From the NCBI GenBank assembly GCA_033085395.1, contig JANQBS010000120.1, positions 52,506 to 116,505 on the forward strand: a stretch of DNA of 64,000 nt. The letters run 5' to 3'. Source of the DNA: Xanthoparmelia taractica (lineage: Eukaryota > Ascomycota > Lecanoromycetes > Lecanorales > Parmeliaceae). The notes under the pieces are model-generated. The model did no database searches, had not been told where the DNA came from, and saw only the letters and a program-made list of their open reading frames with translations. This document shows, in pieces, positions 11,022 through 22,987 of the stretch (positions within the stretch are counted from its first letter, which is position 1; every line of letters begins with the position of its first letter). A program made the position numbers and the translations under genes.

Positions 11022-12248
11022 ATGCAAAAACTCCCTCCTAATACTACTTTACCTCCTTTCATGATGGCTTCGACAATGCTTCTGGCAAGACAGGTGCGTT
11101 ATACATGATCAAACTACCCCTAACAATCATACCCAACTAATCACTTTTCCCCTCAGGCTACCAACGAGCAACACTTACATCGTCCCTATCCAGCTACCAC
11201 CGCTGCCCTTGGAGGCCTACCCACAATCGATCTTGATGTCCCAATATGCGCCGTCTTTCTCGTCCTCTTCATCATCGGCGCCGCCTCCCACATGACCATC
11301 TTCCAAATCAACAAAAGAAGAGGTCACCTCTTCGTCATCTCCGGCATGATGTTTGGCTTCTGCATGTCAAGAACCGTCACAATGATCATGCGCATTGTTT
11401 GGGCCGTTCACCCGCGCAATGTGAGCATAGCTATTGCGGCCAACATCTTCGTCGCCGCCGGGGTGGTGCTACTCTTTGTCATCAACCTCCTCTTTGCCCA
11501 GCGCATAGTCAGGGCCTCTCACCCCCACTCCGGCTGGCATCCCGTTTTCCACTTCGCTTTCATAGCCATCTATGTCATCATCGTTCTCAGTCTCTTCGCC
11601 ATCATCACCTCCGTCGTCCAGAGCTTCTATACATTGAACCTAAACACCAAACGCATCGACCGCGACCTCCAGCTCTACGGCGGGACTTTTTACGCCGTCG
11701 TATCCTTTCTCCCTATCTTGCTCGTGGTCGGTGGGCTCATCATACCTCGCAAGACCCGTGTGGAGAAATTTGGTAGCGGAAGGTTCAGGCACAAGATAGC
11801 AATCCTGCTCCTGGCCTCTGTTCTCTTATGCGCAGGTGCAACATTCCGTGTAGCTGTCAACTACGCAGGTGGGAAAAGGCCAAGGGACGACCCAGCCCCC
11901 TACCAAAGTAAAGCATGCTTCTACATTTTCAACTTCACCGTCGAGATCCTCGTCATCTACCTCTACGTTCTCGTACGGGTCGATCAGCGCTTCTTCATTC
12001 CAAGTGGCAGTCATGGGCCGGGGGATTATTCCAGGAAACCCGACGCAGAGGCAGCTGATAAGAGTGGGAGCACGGAGGGCATCCACATCGCCTCTGAAGA
12101 AGAAGTCTTTGACGACATGAGCCTGGATGAGCTGGCTCGAAGGGACAATGAAAAGAGAGGAGTGACGGATGAAGAGAGGGCCCTATCGTCCAGGCCAGAG
12201 ACCAAGGATGAACATGCGCCTGCTGTGGCGCCCCACGGTTCCACTTGA
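11022..12248 (+). CDS. DUF3112-family multi-pass membrane protein
   Basis: Two exons, 11022-11093 and 11157-12248 (intron 63 nt), 387 aa. Exon 2 starts ATNEQHLHRPYPAT, followed by GGLPTIDLDVPICAVFLVLF and HMTIFQINKRRGHLF, an arrangement typical of the fungal DUF3112 family (PF11309). Seven hydrophobic segments are visible, for example VLLFVINLLFAQRIV, AIYVIIVLSLFAIITSVVQ and VSFLPILLVVGGLII. The family blocks SFYTLNLNTKRIDRDLQLYGG and SKACFYIFNFTVEILVIYLY are intact. The cytosolic tail (from about residue 310) is acidic and low in complexity. The function of this fungal family is not known; the layout resembles RTA1-like or receptor-like seven-helix proteins. The start is the first in-frame ATG. 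A later ATG pair at 11061-11064 is an alternative. Confidence 0.82.
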
Positions 12249-13383
12249 CGGACATTCCCTGCTATCCAGTTACTCGTATCTAGCCCATCATCAACATCAA
12301 AAACAACAATGAAATCAAGAAGGGGGCTAACCCCAAACCTCGACCGCATGCAGCAATAATAGCTTTTGGTTAGGTCGACGCACGATATACGTATAGCGCA
12401 AACACTTTTTTAGCGATTGACAACAGCATTGGAAGCGGCATCTGCAACCTTGCATTTTTGAAAGCATAGCGACGGCGGATACCCTGGGTTTTTTTCTAAA
12501 TGTACATACATACGTAATGTATAACAGGTGTCTTATGCCATGATGTCACACAGACTTTAATAGAATCCAGACCTTACTCAGTCTCCCACTCTGACTCTGC
12601 CGCCTTCATCTTTCATTCTTCGCCCTCCCTCCCTCCCTCTCTCTCTCCCTTGGAGACTCCTTCCACCAACCGCCAGACCACTCAATCACCATTCTCCATT
12701 CTCCAAAAAAAAAGACCAACATACGTGAACAACAGCCTCACCTCACCTGGCCTCTCCTCATCTCAATCTCAATCCCAACCTCAATCCCAATCCCAATCCC
12801 AATCCCAACCTCAACCTCAACCTCAACGCCCAAACGCCCGCCGCCCGCGTACCTCCCTCCCTCCAAACCAGCACACACCTTACCATCTCACTACCCATCC
12901 TACTCGAACTTACGATCCTCCTCTCCTCTCCCTTCCCTTCCCTTTCCTTCCTTTTCTCTCCCCCTTCTCTCTTCCCTTCCTTTTTCTTTTACAATTTCTC
13001 TCCCTCTCGTTCTCTTTCTCTTTCTCGCAGCTATTCCTTTCCCCCTTCCCCTCTATCCGTCCCCTTTTCCCCCTTTCCCTTTCCCTCCCTGGAATTCATT
13101 CTTCCCTCTCCTTTCACTATATATACCTCCCCACCCCAACCCAAACCCAACCCAAACCCCCATTTCCCAATCCAATCGTCAGAAGAGAAGAGAAGCGAGG
13201 GACGATAAGGCGAAAGAAGGAGGAAAGACGAGCAACGGAGCGAGCAAGGGAGAGACACAGGTAGGTAGGTAGGTCGGTAGGTATATAGAGTCCGTGGTTG
13301 TGTGTTCTGATATTAACTTCGTAGGGGATTTAAGAGAGAGGAGAGAGGGGAGAGCGGAGTTGAAATCAGCAAAAGGAGGGGGA

Positions 13384-13418
<35 letters not shown>

Positions 13419-13711
13419 GAGAGATAAGAAGAAAGGAGAAAGAGAAGAGAAGAGAGGGGAATGGGAAGGGAAGGGAAGGGACGCAGATGATAATTGATTG
13501 TCATGAAAGGATTGGATTGAATTCATATAGGAGCCTAGGATAGGGGCGATCGAAGCTATATCGAACAACACAAGGAGAAGGACCTCACGTCGAACTCGAA
13601 GGGCCCATGGACAAGATACCCTAATGCGACTTGAGGACCCTGGTGCTCATAGCCACCAACGGAGAAATTAATCCACCTGCTCGCTCCCCATCCCGCATCT
13701 CCGCCTGCCGA
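12249..13711. repeat. Low-complexity intergenic with pyrimidine block then purine block
   Basis: The plus strand is almost pure C/T over much of 12600-13110 and almost pure A/G over 13320-13490. It includes a CAATCC/CAACCT hexamer array (about 12755-12825) and an AAAG tetramer array of about nine units (13382-13418). Long frames across it have no ATG and encode only Ser/Gln/Pro/Leu-rich or Lys/Glu/Arg-rich low-complexity sequence, so no gene is called. It is the common downstream flank of DUF3112 (+) and the CoA ligase (-). Confidence 0.75.
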
Positions 13712-15704
13712 TTACAGCTTCGACCTTCCCACCTGCGCATCCTTCTTCGCCCACTCCCTCAGAACCTTCCTCTGGATCTTGCCCGCCGCACTCTTGGGCA
13801 CCTCGTCCACAAAGACCACACCACCCGTCAAATACTTATGCTTGGCGACCTTGCTCTTCATCCACTCTTGGATTTCTTCCGAGCTCGCGGCGCCTTCCGA
13901 CGTGAGCAGTACGTACGCTCGAGGGTATTCCTGGGCGCCAAAGGAATCCTGCACGCCGACGACGCCGGCATCGGCGATGGCAGGGTGGGTGAGGAGGACG
14001 GCTTCGAGCTCGGCGGGAGCGACTTGGAGGCCGGAGACTTTGATGAGCTCCTATTAGAAAAGGTCAGTGCCAGCTTACGGATCCACTGTGGGGAGGGAGT
14101 TCCACCTTCAATCGATCCACAATGTAGAACCACCCCCTCTCGTCATTAATAGCCACATCCCCACTCCGCAACCAGCCACCCTCGAGCATGGTCTCCCTCG
14201 TGGCCTTTTCGTTCTTCCAATACCCCAGGCTCACATTGGGTCCCTTTATATAGATTTCACCCCTTTCCCCTGTTCCCACCTCCTTCCCGTTTTCATCCAT
14301 CAGTTTGATCTCGCAGTTGGGAATTAGCACGCCCACGCTTCCAGTATAATCTTCAATGCCCGAAGGCGCAACCAATCCCGCACATGTGACTTCCGTCATA
14401 CCCCACCCCTGCCCGACACTTGCCTTCAGACGTTGCGTACATTCACACTGCAAACTCTGAGATAGGGGGGCAGCGCCGGAGAAGATCTTGGTGAGACTGC
14501 TGAGGTCATAATTGTCCGTGGCAGGGTGCTTGCTCATCAGGACCAGGATAGGTGGGGCGACTTGAAGCTCGGTGATTTTGTACTTCTGGATGACGTCGAG
14601 CATTGCTTCGTAAGTGAATTCCGACATGATGTAGACTGGGATATTGAGTTTTGCCGCCATGAGCATGGTATTGAGTTGGGCGTAGGCGTGATAGAGCGGA
14701 AGGAAGCCGATCCAACGCTCGTTCGCAGCTGGATACTTTCCAGTTCGTTTGAACTCGGGTTTCTCGGCGTTCTTGAGGAACATGGTTTGTTCGGCATTGG
14801 CGATCAGGTTGTACTGGGTCTGACGACTCTTGTTAGAGGGAGCGACACGTTGCGACTCGGGGCACGTACGATCATGACACCCTTGGGCAGACCCGTGGTA
14901 CCACTAGAGTAATTGACGGTTGCCACCTGTTTTTTTGATTCTGAGCTTGACAGCCGTGGCCAGTCGTATCGTGAAGCGTCGCGAGGATTACCCAGCATCG
15001 AGCGCCAGTCTTGAATACCGTCCACAGGCGCATTCTCAGCGTCTGAGAATAGGTACAGTCGTTCTTCTGTGAGGCCAGCTGTTTTGGAGGCTTTCCGGGT
15101 TGTGTCGAGAAGAGTGGGGTGGACCAGTAAGACTTGGGCTCCTGTGTTTCGTATCTGGAAGCTCAACTCTGTTCACAGAAGGTAAGCATCAACCGTGGAG
15201 TTTAAAAGACAGATGGGAGAGGCATAATAGGCAAAGAAGACTCTCCATGGCAATAGCGAACATGGAAAAACAGAGTAGCTGTCCCAATTGATCGGTCTGA
15301 ATAATTTGAAGAGAACCTATATTAGGTACTACCGGGTTGGAGAGCTGCACACAATCTCCATAGCATGATTGACAAAGGTCTTCCCTACCATCTGGCGTAT
15401 ACGACGGGTTGGCACCACTGAAAATCCGCCCCGAGCCCACAGCTCCCAGGTACGCTACTGGCACGAAGATATGATTCGGCGACACGATCATCAGCACCTC
15501 CCCCTTTTTCACGCCCAAGCTGTCTAGACCTATAGCCAGTCTCTTGATCCATTGTATGCCAGTACTCAGGGAGAGGTAACAATCCGGGCTGGCAGCATTG
15601 ATCCAGAGAGGGTTGTGGGACAGGGAGTCCTCGGAGCCGAAGAGGTAGGTGAGGATGTCTTGCTCGGGTATGTCGATGTCGGGATAGGGGGATCGGATGA
15701 CCAT
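13712..15704 (-). CDS. 4-Coumarate:CoA ligase-like acyl-adenylating enzyme, peroxisomal
   Basis: Four exons: 15389-15704, 14870-15168, 14106-14819 and 13712-14050, with introns of 220, 50 and 55 nt, for 555 aa. It is an AMP-forming ligase that turns a carboxylic acid into its acyl-CoA through an acyl-adenylate. Visible motifs are the phosphate-binding loop YSSGTTGLPKG, the adenine-binding region with GWGMTEVTCAG, the SGDVAINDERGWFYIVDRLK hinge and the C-terminal PKSAAGKIQRKVLREW with its catalytic Lys. The protein ends RSKL, a type 1 peroxisomal targeting signal. The N-terminus YPDIDIPEQDILTYLF is complete for the 4CL-like subfamily. The acid substrate cannot be read from sequence; aromatic acids, fatty acids or secondary-metabolite precursors are all possible. 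The first intron (220 nt) is unusually long for this locus, but its join YTPDELSFQIRNTGA fits the family. Confidence 0.9.
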
Positions 15705-16908
15705 GTTGGCGGTGGCTGCTTCGAACTCGATTGTGAAGCAATTAGGAAGATAGTGTGGTAAGAGTCAGATGATGAGTAGTCAACTGGGGCGAGTCAATGC
15801 CAGACATGGGATATTTCTTGTCTATTAGCAGGTCATCTTTTCTCGGGGGGGGGGGGGGCAAGCAGAGAGCCAAGACGAATGAATTGGACTCGGATAGGTA
15901 AAGGTAGTAGTTGGGGGAGGATATGTCGGTGGATATGGCCGTTGCGAGATATAGAGATATATAATGGCATGATTCTCGTTTCACCAAGCGAAGAGGCAGA
16001 CAAGCCAAGCGGGGGACTCGCTATGAAAGACCGGATTGAGACGTGCTCAGCATTGGCTTGTCGTTTGGAAGTTTGGATTAGTGTAATAATTGGAGGTTAA
16101 GGTATGACGGTAGACGGTAGACGGATGCTAGAAGTTGCCGGTATCCTTCTAGCAGCATGCTTCTACAATCCTTCTGGTGCTTTGGGGGAGAGAGTTACTT
16201 CGTAAGATACTTGGTAAAAGCAATTCCTTCAATCACGCGGACAATCTTCATGCGGGGCAAGGATTTTGCCGAGGTCATTCGCTTAAGAAACCTTTCTCCA
16301 GCTCAAATAGCCAATAATCTAACCATGATTGCCCATGCTTCCAATTCTATCTTAGGGTTACCACCTTACCCGATGCCAAAAGCCAAGTCCAAGCATTAGA
16401 GATCTCAGCATCTTATCATCGTCCAATCGACTTGAAAAGCCATTGAAAAATAATACTGATTCTTACAGAGTTGACAGATGTCACAGTAGTATATAAGGTA
16501 TCTTTTTGGGGATGAATTTGAGTTGATGCAAGAGTGGGTCCGCCAATTCAGGGCTAGCCTTGGCACTCGCTCCCCTATCTATTCTTGGGCATTACAAGCA
16601 CTGCCTCGTTGTGAATTGCGTCGTAAGTGAGGCTATTCGCAGCTTCGAAACCACCTCGCAGCATTATTGTCATTGCTTGAGCCACCGCTGCATCATCAAT
16701 CATGCGTTGATCATTCCAACGTAGCAGCCTCCGCCATCCTCATTCTTCACCATGTCTTCTCTCAGCCTCTCTGCAGCATTCGTCTTGCATTGCGCAAGAC
16801 AAGATGGGCATCGATTGCATGACCGACAGCTCTTCAATCCATGGCAGAAGCATTTAGCAGCCTTGTTCCTTCTTTGCTCATCTCACCCTTGACCCTTCAA
16901 TATCTACT
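15705..16908. other. Divergent intergenic, CoA ligase / MARVEL protein
   Basis: About 1.2 kb that must contain both promoters. A run of 14 G lies at 15845-15858 on the plus strand, that is a C run about 140 bp upstream of the ligase start. No gene is supported. Confidence 0.45.
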
Positions 16909-18000
16909 ATGCCTCCGTTCGCGCAATACTACCTGCGAGTGAAGAACGTGGTCCATGCCATTCAAGCCCTAGCCGTCTTTGTTGCCTGGGCTATGACCAT
17001 TGCCATTCTTACCAAAGGGGGCAGACCTGATAAGAGGGTCTGGTACTATTTCGCTCTTGTGAGCAGCTTCAATGAATGCATACCGCCAAGACGACAAGCT
17101 AATGCTCCTGCAGTGTTGGTGCTGCATACCTGCTCTCATCTACCAGACCGCTTTCCCTGTTTTCCAACAGATACGCCGCTTTTCCAATGCCTACCTCCAC
17201 GCGCTCATCGACATCGTCTATACCATATTCTGGCTCGCCGCCTTCGCCTGCATGATCGCCTGGGTCAGACAGGGATCTCATTCGGCAAAGGATTGGAAGA
17301 GCAATGATAGTTGGTGTGAGAAGTTTGCTTGGGGGCCTGTGAGCAAGTGCAAATTGGGTCAGGGTGCATGGATACTGGGCATTATCATATGGTAGGGGCA
17401 CTCCACGCTCTTAGTCTGATTGGCAATACTCATTCTGGTTCTAGCCTATTGTTTGCCGTTACAGCTGCCTTTTCGATATACGGTGTATCCTACTACCGAA
17501 AGAATGGTTCTTCGCCGGAATACTCCCTCCAAGATGCGGACCATTTACCCATTGAGCACCACGACTTCTCGGCCGGCACAAATTTTAAGCCCAATGATCA
17601 TGAGAACATGCAGCTTAATCCCGCGAACGGAGCCGAAACCCGATTCACGCACATGAATGCAGAAGATCAAAATTCTCCGAGTGGACCCATTGCCTACAAT
17701 CTGCAACAACCACACACGGCGCGTGCCGAGCTAGGCCACGAACCCGCTGACACCGGCCACTATGGCGGCGGGCACCCCTATGAGTCCTCGCAGCGACCTC
17801 AGTCCCAGCCAACCTATCAGTATCCAGCCAACAATTTTCCATATGACACGCACCACTACAACGAGAGTCAAGCCGTGGGCGATCTGCCAACGCAGATTGG
17901 AGGAGGTCCGTCGGGACATCAGTTGGCATTGGAATATGACCATGGTGGATATGGTAGTGGTGGCAGGGTCAACTTTCCTGAGGGTGATTATGGCCGATGA
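16909..18000 (+). CDS. MARVEL-domain-type four-helix membrane protein
   Basis: Three exons: 16909-17058, 17114-17391 and 17445-18000 (introns 55 and 53 nt), 327 aa. Four membrane helices are visible: VVHAIQALAVFVAWAMTIAI, a second around WYYFALCWCCIPALIYQ, AYLHALIDIVYTIFWLAAFA, and a fourth completed by the second splice (GIIICLLFAVTAAFSIYGV). Between helices 3 and 4 is a Cys-containing loop KDWKSNDSWCEKFAWG like that of fungal MARVEL proteins. The long cytosolic tail is rich in His, Gly, Tyr, Pro and Gln. MARVEL proteins act in membrane apposition and eisosome-like or vesicle domains, but no specific role can be read here. The first junction (17058/17114) is the least certain. Confidence 0.75.
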
Positions 18001-18523
18001 ATACAGAGTTTATAGATTGAAAAGGAAGCTTTCGAACCTGTTCTTGATCGAGAAATCAGACGCCATCAGATTTTGGCCACGTGAATGATCAAGAGCGTAG
18101 TACGATTCAGAGTCTATTGTCTGAGAAGTAAAGGCGGTACAACCTGAGATGTTCACTGAACGAAGGAGCTACGAATTGCGTATGTAAATGCTTCTAGGTT
18201 TCTGGTATGGCTTGGAAATCCTTTTTCAGTATACTACGATCCAGGATCCATTGCAGTCAGTGATTCGATTTTTATTGTTCGGTAAATCTTAGTGACGCTT
18301 TCGTCGCAAGCTAAAACTGTAAACATCATCCTCCCACTCAGCAGTATCGACGATGATCCGTTCGAGACTTACAATTTTCGCGGGGTGCGCGTCAATGTTT
18401 AGGATTGGTGGTTGTACATCCAGCTGCTAGGACTGCCTTGAGTCCGTACACTCGAGCAGGGTCGAGCAGCCTCTCCCCCAGCAGCCCCCCTCCAACGTTG
18501 ACTGCTCCGCCTTGACCGCTTCG
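18001..18523. other. Intergenic
   Basis: About 520 bp between two plus-strand membrane-protein genes. No feature is supported beyond assumed UTRs and a promoter. Confidence 0.4.
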
Positions 18524-20552
18524 ATGTCGGAAAATTATTTACACAATGATAGTGACATTGGCTCTAACTTACGGGAATGGTCTTCCCTCATCGGCATCGT
18601 CGCCGCCATCGTTGGTAACATACTCATCTCCTTCGCCCTCAACATCCAACGCTACGCCCACATATGGCTCGCTCGAGAGCAGGAAGAGCAGAAGACACCA
18701 TGGGACACAAGACACATGAACAATGGTCAAAGCGGCTATGGGACGCAGCAGAGCAACATCGCAGAGAACAGAATAAAAGCTAACCTGAACGCCCCGTTGG
18801 ACGACGGACACCCTACAAACGGTCAGAACCCTGGAGAGGATTACACACATGTACCAGGGACCCACAGTGCGTCTCTACGCTCTCGGAGCTCCTCGGAATC
18901 TACCATAAAACAATCGGAGAAGCCAAAGCCCAGGCCAGAAAGGAAGACATACCTGAAGTCCCCCTACTGGTGGACCGGCATAATTTTGATGATTGCAGGC
19001 GAAGCTGGTAACTTCATCGCCTATGGGTTTGCACCTGCGTCCATTGTCTCGCCTCTCGGTGTGGTTGCCTTGGTGTCGAATTGCATCATAGCCCCATGTC
19101 TACTTCATGAACGCTTTCGCCAGCGAGACTTTTGGGGAGTGGTCGTTGCCATAGGTGGTGCAGTGACGATTGTACTCAGCGCAAAGACTTCGGAGACCAA
19201 GATGGGACCACACGATGTGTGGGCAGCAATAACGCGGTGGGAGTTTGAGACATACTTGGGAATAACGGCCGCACTCATCGTGGTGCTCATGTGGGCGAGT
19301 GAGAGATATGGGGAAAAGACAATTTTGATCGATCTGGGCCTTGTTGCTCTTTGTGGTGATTATGACTTTGGAGTGATCCATTGAACCAGAGCTAACAAGA
19401 CCAATAGGAGGCTACACTGCCTTGTCCACCAAGGGTGTCGCATCTCTGCTATCGGACACTCTCTGGCGCGCCCTGACCTTCCCCATCACCTATCTTCTGG
19501 TATTCATACTTGTCGTGTCCGCTTTGGCCCAAATACGATACGTCAATCGCGCTCTACAGAGATTTGATTCTACCCAGGTCATTCCTGTACAATTTGTCCT
19601 CTTCACGATTTCGGTCATTATAGGGAGCGCTGTGCTGTACCAAGACTTTCGGGCAGCCGACGCGAAACGGTTTGGTAAATTCTTTGGAGGTTGTGCATTA
19701 ACATTCTTGGGGGTGTATATGATTACAGGTGGAAGAGCGGGAAAGGATAATGAAGGGGATGCTGATGATCTGGATGATGAAGAGAACACGATAGGGCTAG
19801 TGGATGAAGAGAGATATGAGCGATATCAAGACCAAGTTGACAGCAGCGAAGAAGACCCGGGGCGAAGAAAATCATCCGTCAGCTTCATCTTTGACGCATC
19901 CAATGGATCAAGACGATCATCCCAGCAACGAACCAACAGGAGACCCTCTTCAATAAGAACGCCACCCAAGCTACCTTCACATACATCAATTCCGACATCC
20001 GAATCTCCCATACTCGAAAATCCTTGGCAGTCGGTTGGCAAGGATTCCGCCTCAAGTAGACCACGCCTAAGTGACAATGCCATATCATCCCCATTATTAC
20101 CGTCCGAGGCACAACGCAGCCAACCTCCGGCAACGCCCAACACTCCTTCAACACCTAAGCGGCCGTCACAACTCTCAAGACCCTCGATCGCTCGATTGAC
20201 GCCAGGACCTTATGTATCGCCGTTATCATCGTCGTTGAGTGCCGTGGTTGCAGACGAACTACGAAGAGGTCAGGACTCTCGATCCACCCGGAGACGTCCC
20301 GCGGGGCTACGTAAATCGAAATCCCAAAGAGCCACTATAGCCTCGAATGGTGAAGAGACTGTCTCAACGCCCTTGAGGGCATCGCAGGTGCCAGAGGAAG
20401 TGGCCGGAGGCGACGGCGAGCGCCCCAATACTGCCATCAGATCGCAGAGCGTCAGTGCCAATTTTGCAACCGTGGGTGATTATTTTCGTAAGAACCGAAA
20501 AGGGAGTAAGGGGAAAGCGAACGAGAGAGATGAAAATGATACCCAGTCATGA
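18524..20552 (+). CDS. NIPA-type magnesium transporter (DUF803)
   Basis: Two exons, 18524-19355 and 19408-20552 (intron 52 nt), 658 aa. The frame is open upstream to 18512 but the first ATG is 18524. Helix 1 (SSLIGIVAAIVGNILISFAL) is followed by a 90-residue polar insert. Then come the NIPA core blocks YWWTGIILMIAGEAGNFIAY, SPLGVVALVSNCIIAP and GVVVAIGGAVTIVLSA, and after the splice LCGGYTALSTKGVASLL and VIPVQFVLFTISVIIGSAVL. The family consists of nine-helix Mg2+ transporters of plasma and endosomal membranes. The C-terminal 290 residues are a Ser/Pro/Arg-rich cytosolic tail with many possible phosphorylation sites, as is common in filamentous fungi. Transport of Mg2+ is inferred from family membership. 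Confidence 0.88.
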
Positions 20553-21460
20553 TTGCTTGTACTTTTCCATTACTCACAACTGGGTCGTTTCCATTGCATT
20601 TCACGGCGCTCGAAGCGTGTTTCCACAGCGTTGTAAAGGATCAGAAGTTCAGCTTTGAAACAGTGCATGAGTAGCATCGCAGATACAACAGCATATCTTC
20701 GTCCTTGCAAGCCTATAGCTTCTATTCAGCCTTAAAAAGCATCTCCAATGTCTTCCCCCCGTCTCACAGTGCCATTTCGACCCCTTCCAGACCGACTACG
20801 CCGCACTGACATCCCGATCTTTTTTAATGTTTCCTCATATCATACCAAAGAAGAGGTTAATACACGGCCAAGCCAAGCCTACTCAAAGCTCTCTGATAGG
20901 TATGTATCAGGGCCTATAGATCCTCATACAACAGTACAGTACAGTACAGCTACATGGCTTTTCTTTTCAATATAAGCACCCGAACGTGAGTTCTCGAAAG
21001 CTACTTTGTTAGATTCTCGGTTGATGTGTGTGTGTGTGTAGATATATAAAGAACCCTTGTTTCTCTCCCCTATCTCTAAAGTTAAAAGCGACTAAAAAAC
21101 CCCTGCTTTTCTTCAACTCCCTTTCAAGCCTAATTGCACTAAAGGATCTATATTCTTCGCGGGTTTGGTGAAGTTGGTTGGGGGAGGAGGGGGGAGGCGG
21201 AGGTTGCGGTGTTGGGTTCGAGGTGATGGGGGGATGGAGGGGAGGGGGATGAGTGATGATTTGTTATGATTTTGTTGTAGTCTAGAGTGACGCTGTCCCT
21301 TTCTTGATACGAGGGAAATCCGGCCGAAATGCAAGATCAGCCATTAAGCCACCCCTTCCTTGTACAATAAATCCTCCACTCAACGCCCTCGCAGTGCAAA
21401 ACACCAGAAACCCCTTCCCCAAAACCCAACCACTCCCCTTCCCCCATCATCACGACAACC
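20553..21460. other. Intergenic between convergent genes
   Basis: About 900 bp downstream of both the NIPA-type gene and SEC72. It has a GT microsatellite at about 21025-21040 and G-rich and C-rich patches near SEC72. No gene is supported. Confidence 0.45.
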
Positions 21461-22102
21461 TCACACACCCCTCAAATCCAAATGCCCCCTAATCTCCTTG
21501 GCCAAACCCGCCAAATCCCCCTCATTCCCCTCCACCTCCAACCCCCCCTCCACCCACCTCCCCGCCTCCTCCCACCTCCCCATCTCAACCAGACACCTCC
21601 CCCTCCTCCACCACGCCTTCCCATTCCCCGCCCTCTTCAACTCCACGCTCGTCTCCGCGTCCGCCGCCCCCTCCGCCCACATGCCCCGAACCATATACGC
21701 CTGCGCGCGATTCGCAAACAGGACCCCGGCCTCCTCTCTCACCAGCGCGCTGGGCTCCCACGCGGGCCGTCCGAGCGCCATTTCGATGCCGTATGTGTAC
21801 AGTTTTATCGCTTCCTCTGCTTGCGTGGCCGAAGGCGCGGAAGAGGATGAAGAGGAGGATTTGTTGCCGGCGGTGCGGAGGGAGGAGTTGCCTTGTTCGC
21901 GCATCTTTTGGATTTGGGCGGTGCGTTTTGGGTTTGTGGGGGTTGGGGGCGGGGGGATTTGGGCGGGGAGGGCGAGGATGGCGCGGTGGAGGGCGTTGAG
22001 GGATGTGAGGTGGGGTGTTAGGGATGGATCGGCTGTGGGGGAGGAGAGGGATTTGCTGGTTGGGTCCATGTGGATGGGGAGGAGGGTGAAGGTTTCGTCC
22101 AT
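21461..22102 (-). CDS. SEC72: Translocation protein SEC72 (TPR subunit of Sec62/63 complex)
   Basis: Intronless, 213 aa. The N-terminal MDETFTLLPIHMDPTSK block, LTSLNALHRAIL and the TPR-like stretches EEAIKLYTYGIEMALGRPAWEP and VLFANRAQAYMVRGMWAEG, followed by DAETSVELKRAGNGKAWWRRGRC (split here at residues VEL/KRA), match fungal SEC72. This protein is the cytosolic TPR subunit that assists post-translational translocation into the endoplasmic reticulum, docking Hsp70-bound clients at Sec63. An insert of seven Ser with flanking Ser/Ala residues (near residue 85) splits the first TPR region. The coding strand changes from C-rich in its 5' half to extremely G-rich in its 3' half. Confidence 0.9.
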   Translation of the reverse strand: MDETFTLLPIHMDPTSKSLSSPTADPSLTPHLTSLNALHRAILALPAQIPPPPTPTNPKRTAQIQKMREQGNSSLRTAGNKSSSSSSSAPSATQAEEAIKLYTYGIEMALGRPAWEPSALVREEAGVLFANRAQAYMVRGMWAEGAADAETSVELKRAGNGKAWWRRGRCLVEMGRWEEAGRWVEGGLEVEGNEGDLAGLAKEIRGHLDLRGV

Positions 22103-22987
22103 TGTGGTTGGGGATGATGTGGGTTGGGTTGTTGGTAGGAGGAGGTTTATTGTGGAGGGAATATTAATTGATGAGGTGAGGTAGGTAGGTGGGAGATGTG
22201 GTAAATTGATTGTGAGTGGTCAGGGAGCTTTTGAGGGTAGCTTCTCTGTAAAGTGTTTGTTATTGAAAGAAATGATTTCGGTCTGGCCAGAATTCACTAC
22301 GCCAAGACCCGTTAAGACCGTCTTAGGGCCGTGAGGCTGATGACAAACCCAACATCTTCATCCATCATGCTTCTTCTTCTTCTTCTTAAACTTCCCCATG
22401 CCTTATGGTATAGTTCTATCGGACTTATGAACGTGTCTAGAATTGTCCGAGCAAGCAGATGGCGGGATGAAGCTGACAGTTTGACTCATAACCGAGGCAT
22501 CATCATGCCTCTATACAATGTTTACTGATAAGGTATTTTTATATCAACTTTAAGACCGTGATTGGAAATCAGTATTGCAAAGGTCGTACGGGATTGAAGA
22601 ATAACGCTATGAAACGGCTTTAAAGTTGCTTCAAGGTTCTGAGCATTGGGTCTCTGTCCTGTCATCCGTTTGCTTTGACTCTAACTAAAGTAATAGGCAT
22701 TTCTAACGCCATAATCGCGTTTGCTGACTGCTTATCAAGCAGGCATATCGACGAATTACCCACCCTTGCTAAGACGGCAGACAGAGACATGCTTCTCTAT
22801 ATAACAGTCCTTGTCTTCTCCTGTTCCCTTCTCTTCCTCAATCAGTCCAACTCTCTCCTATTCCCTCGTTCTCATCTCCATCTCCCTGACCGCGCCGGTC
22901 TGATATTGCTGTATATCATCAACCCTGTGCCAGCGCTTTCTACTTTCATACCCTTCTCTCCTATCGTATTCACAGAGTATTCATAGC
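22103..22987. other. Divergent intergenic, SEC72 / MFS transporter
   Basis: About 885 bp holding both promoters. A CTT microsatellite lies at about 22370-22388 and a CT-rich tract at about 22800-22960 just upstream of the MFS start, as often seen in fungal promoters. No gene is supported. Confidence 0.45.

Noticed and set aside
12650..13264. 204-codon plus-strand open frame
   Set aside because: No ATG start (begins TTG); encodes only Ser/Gln/Pro/Phe/Leu low complexity from the pyrimidine tract.
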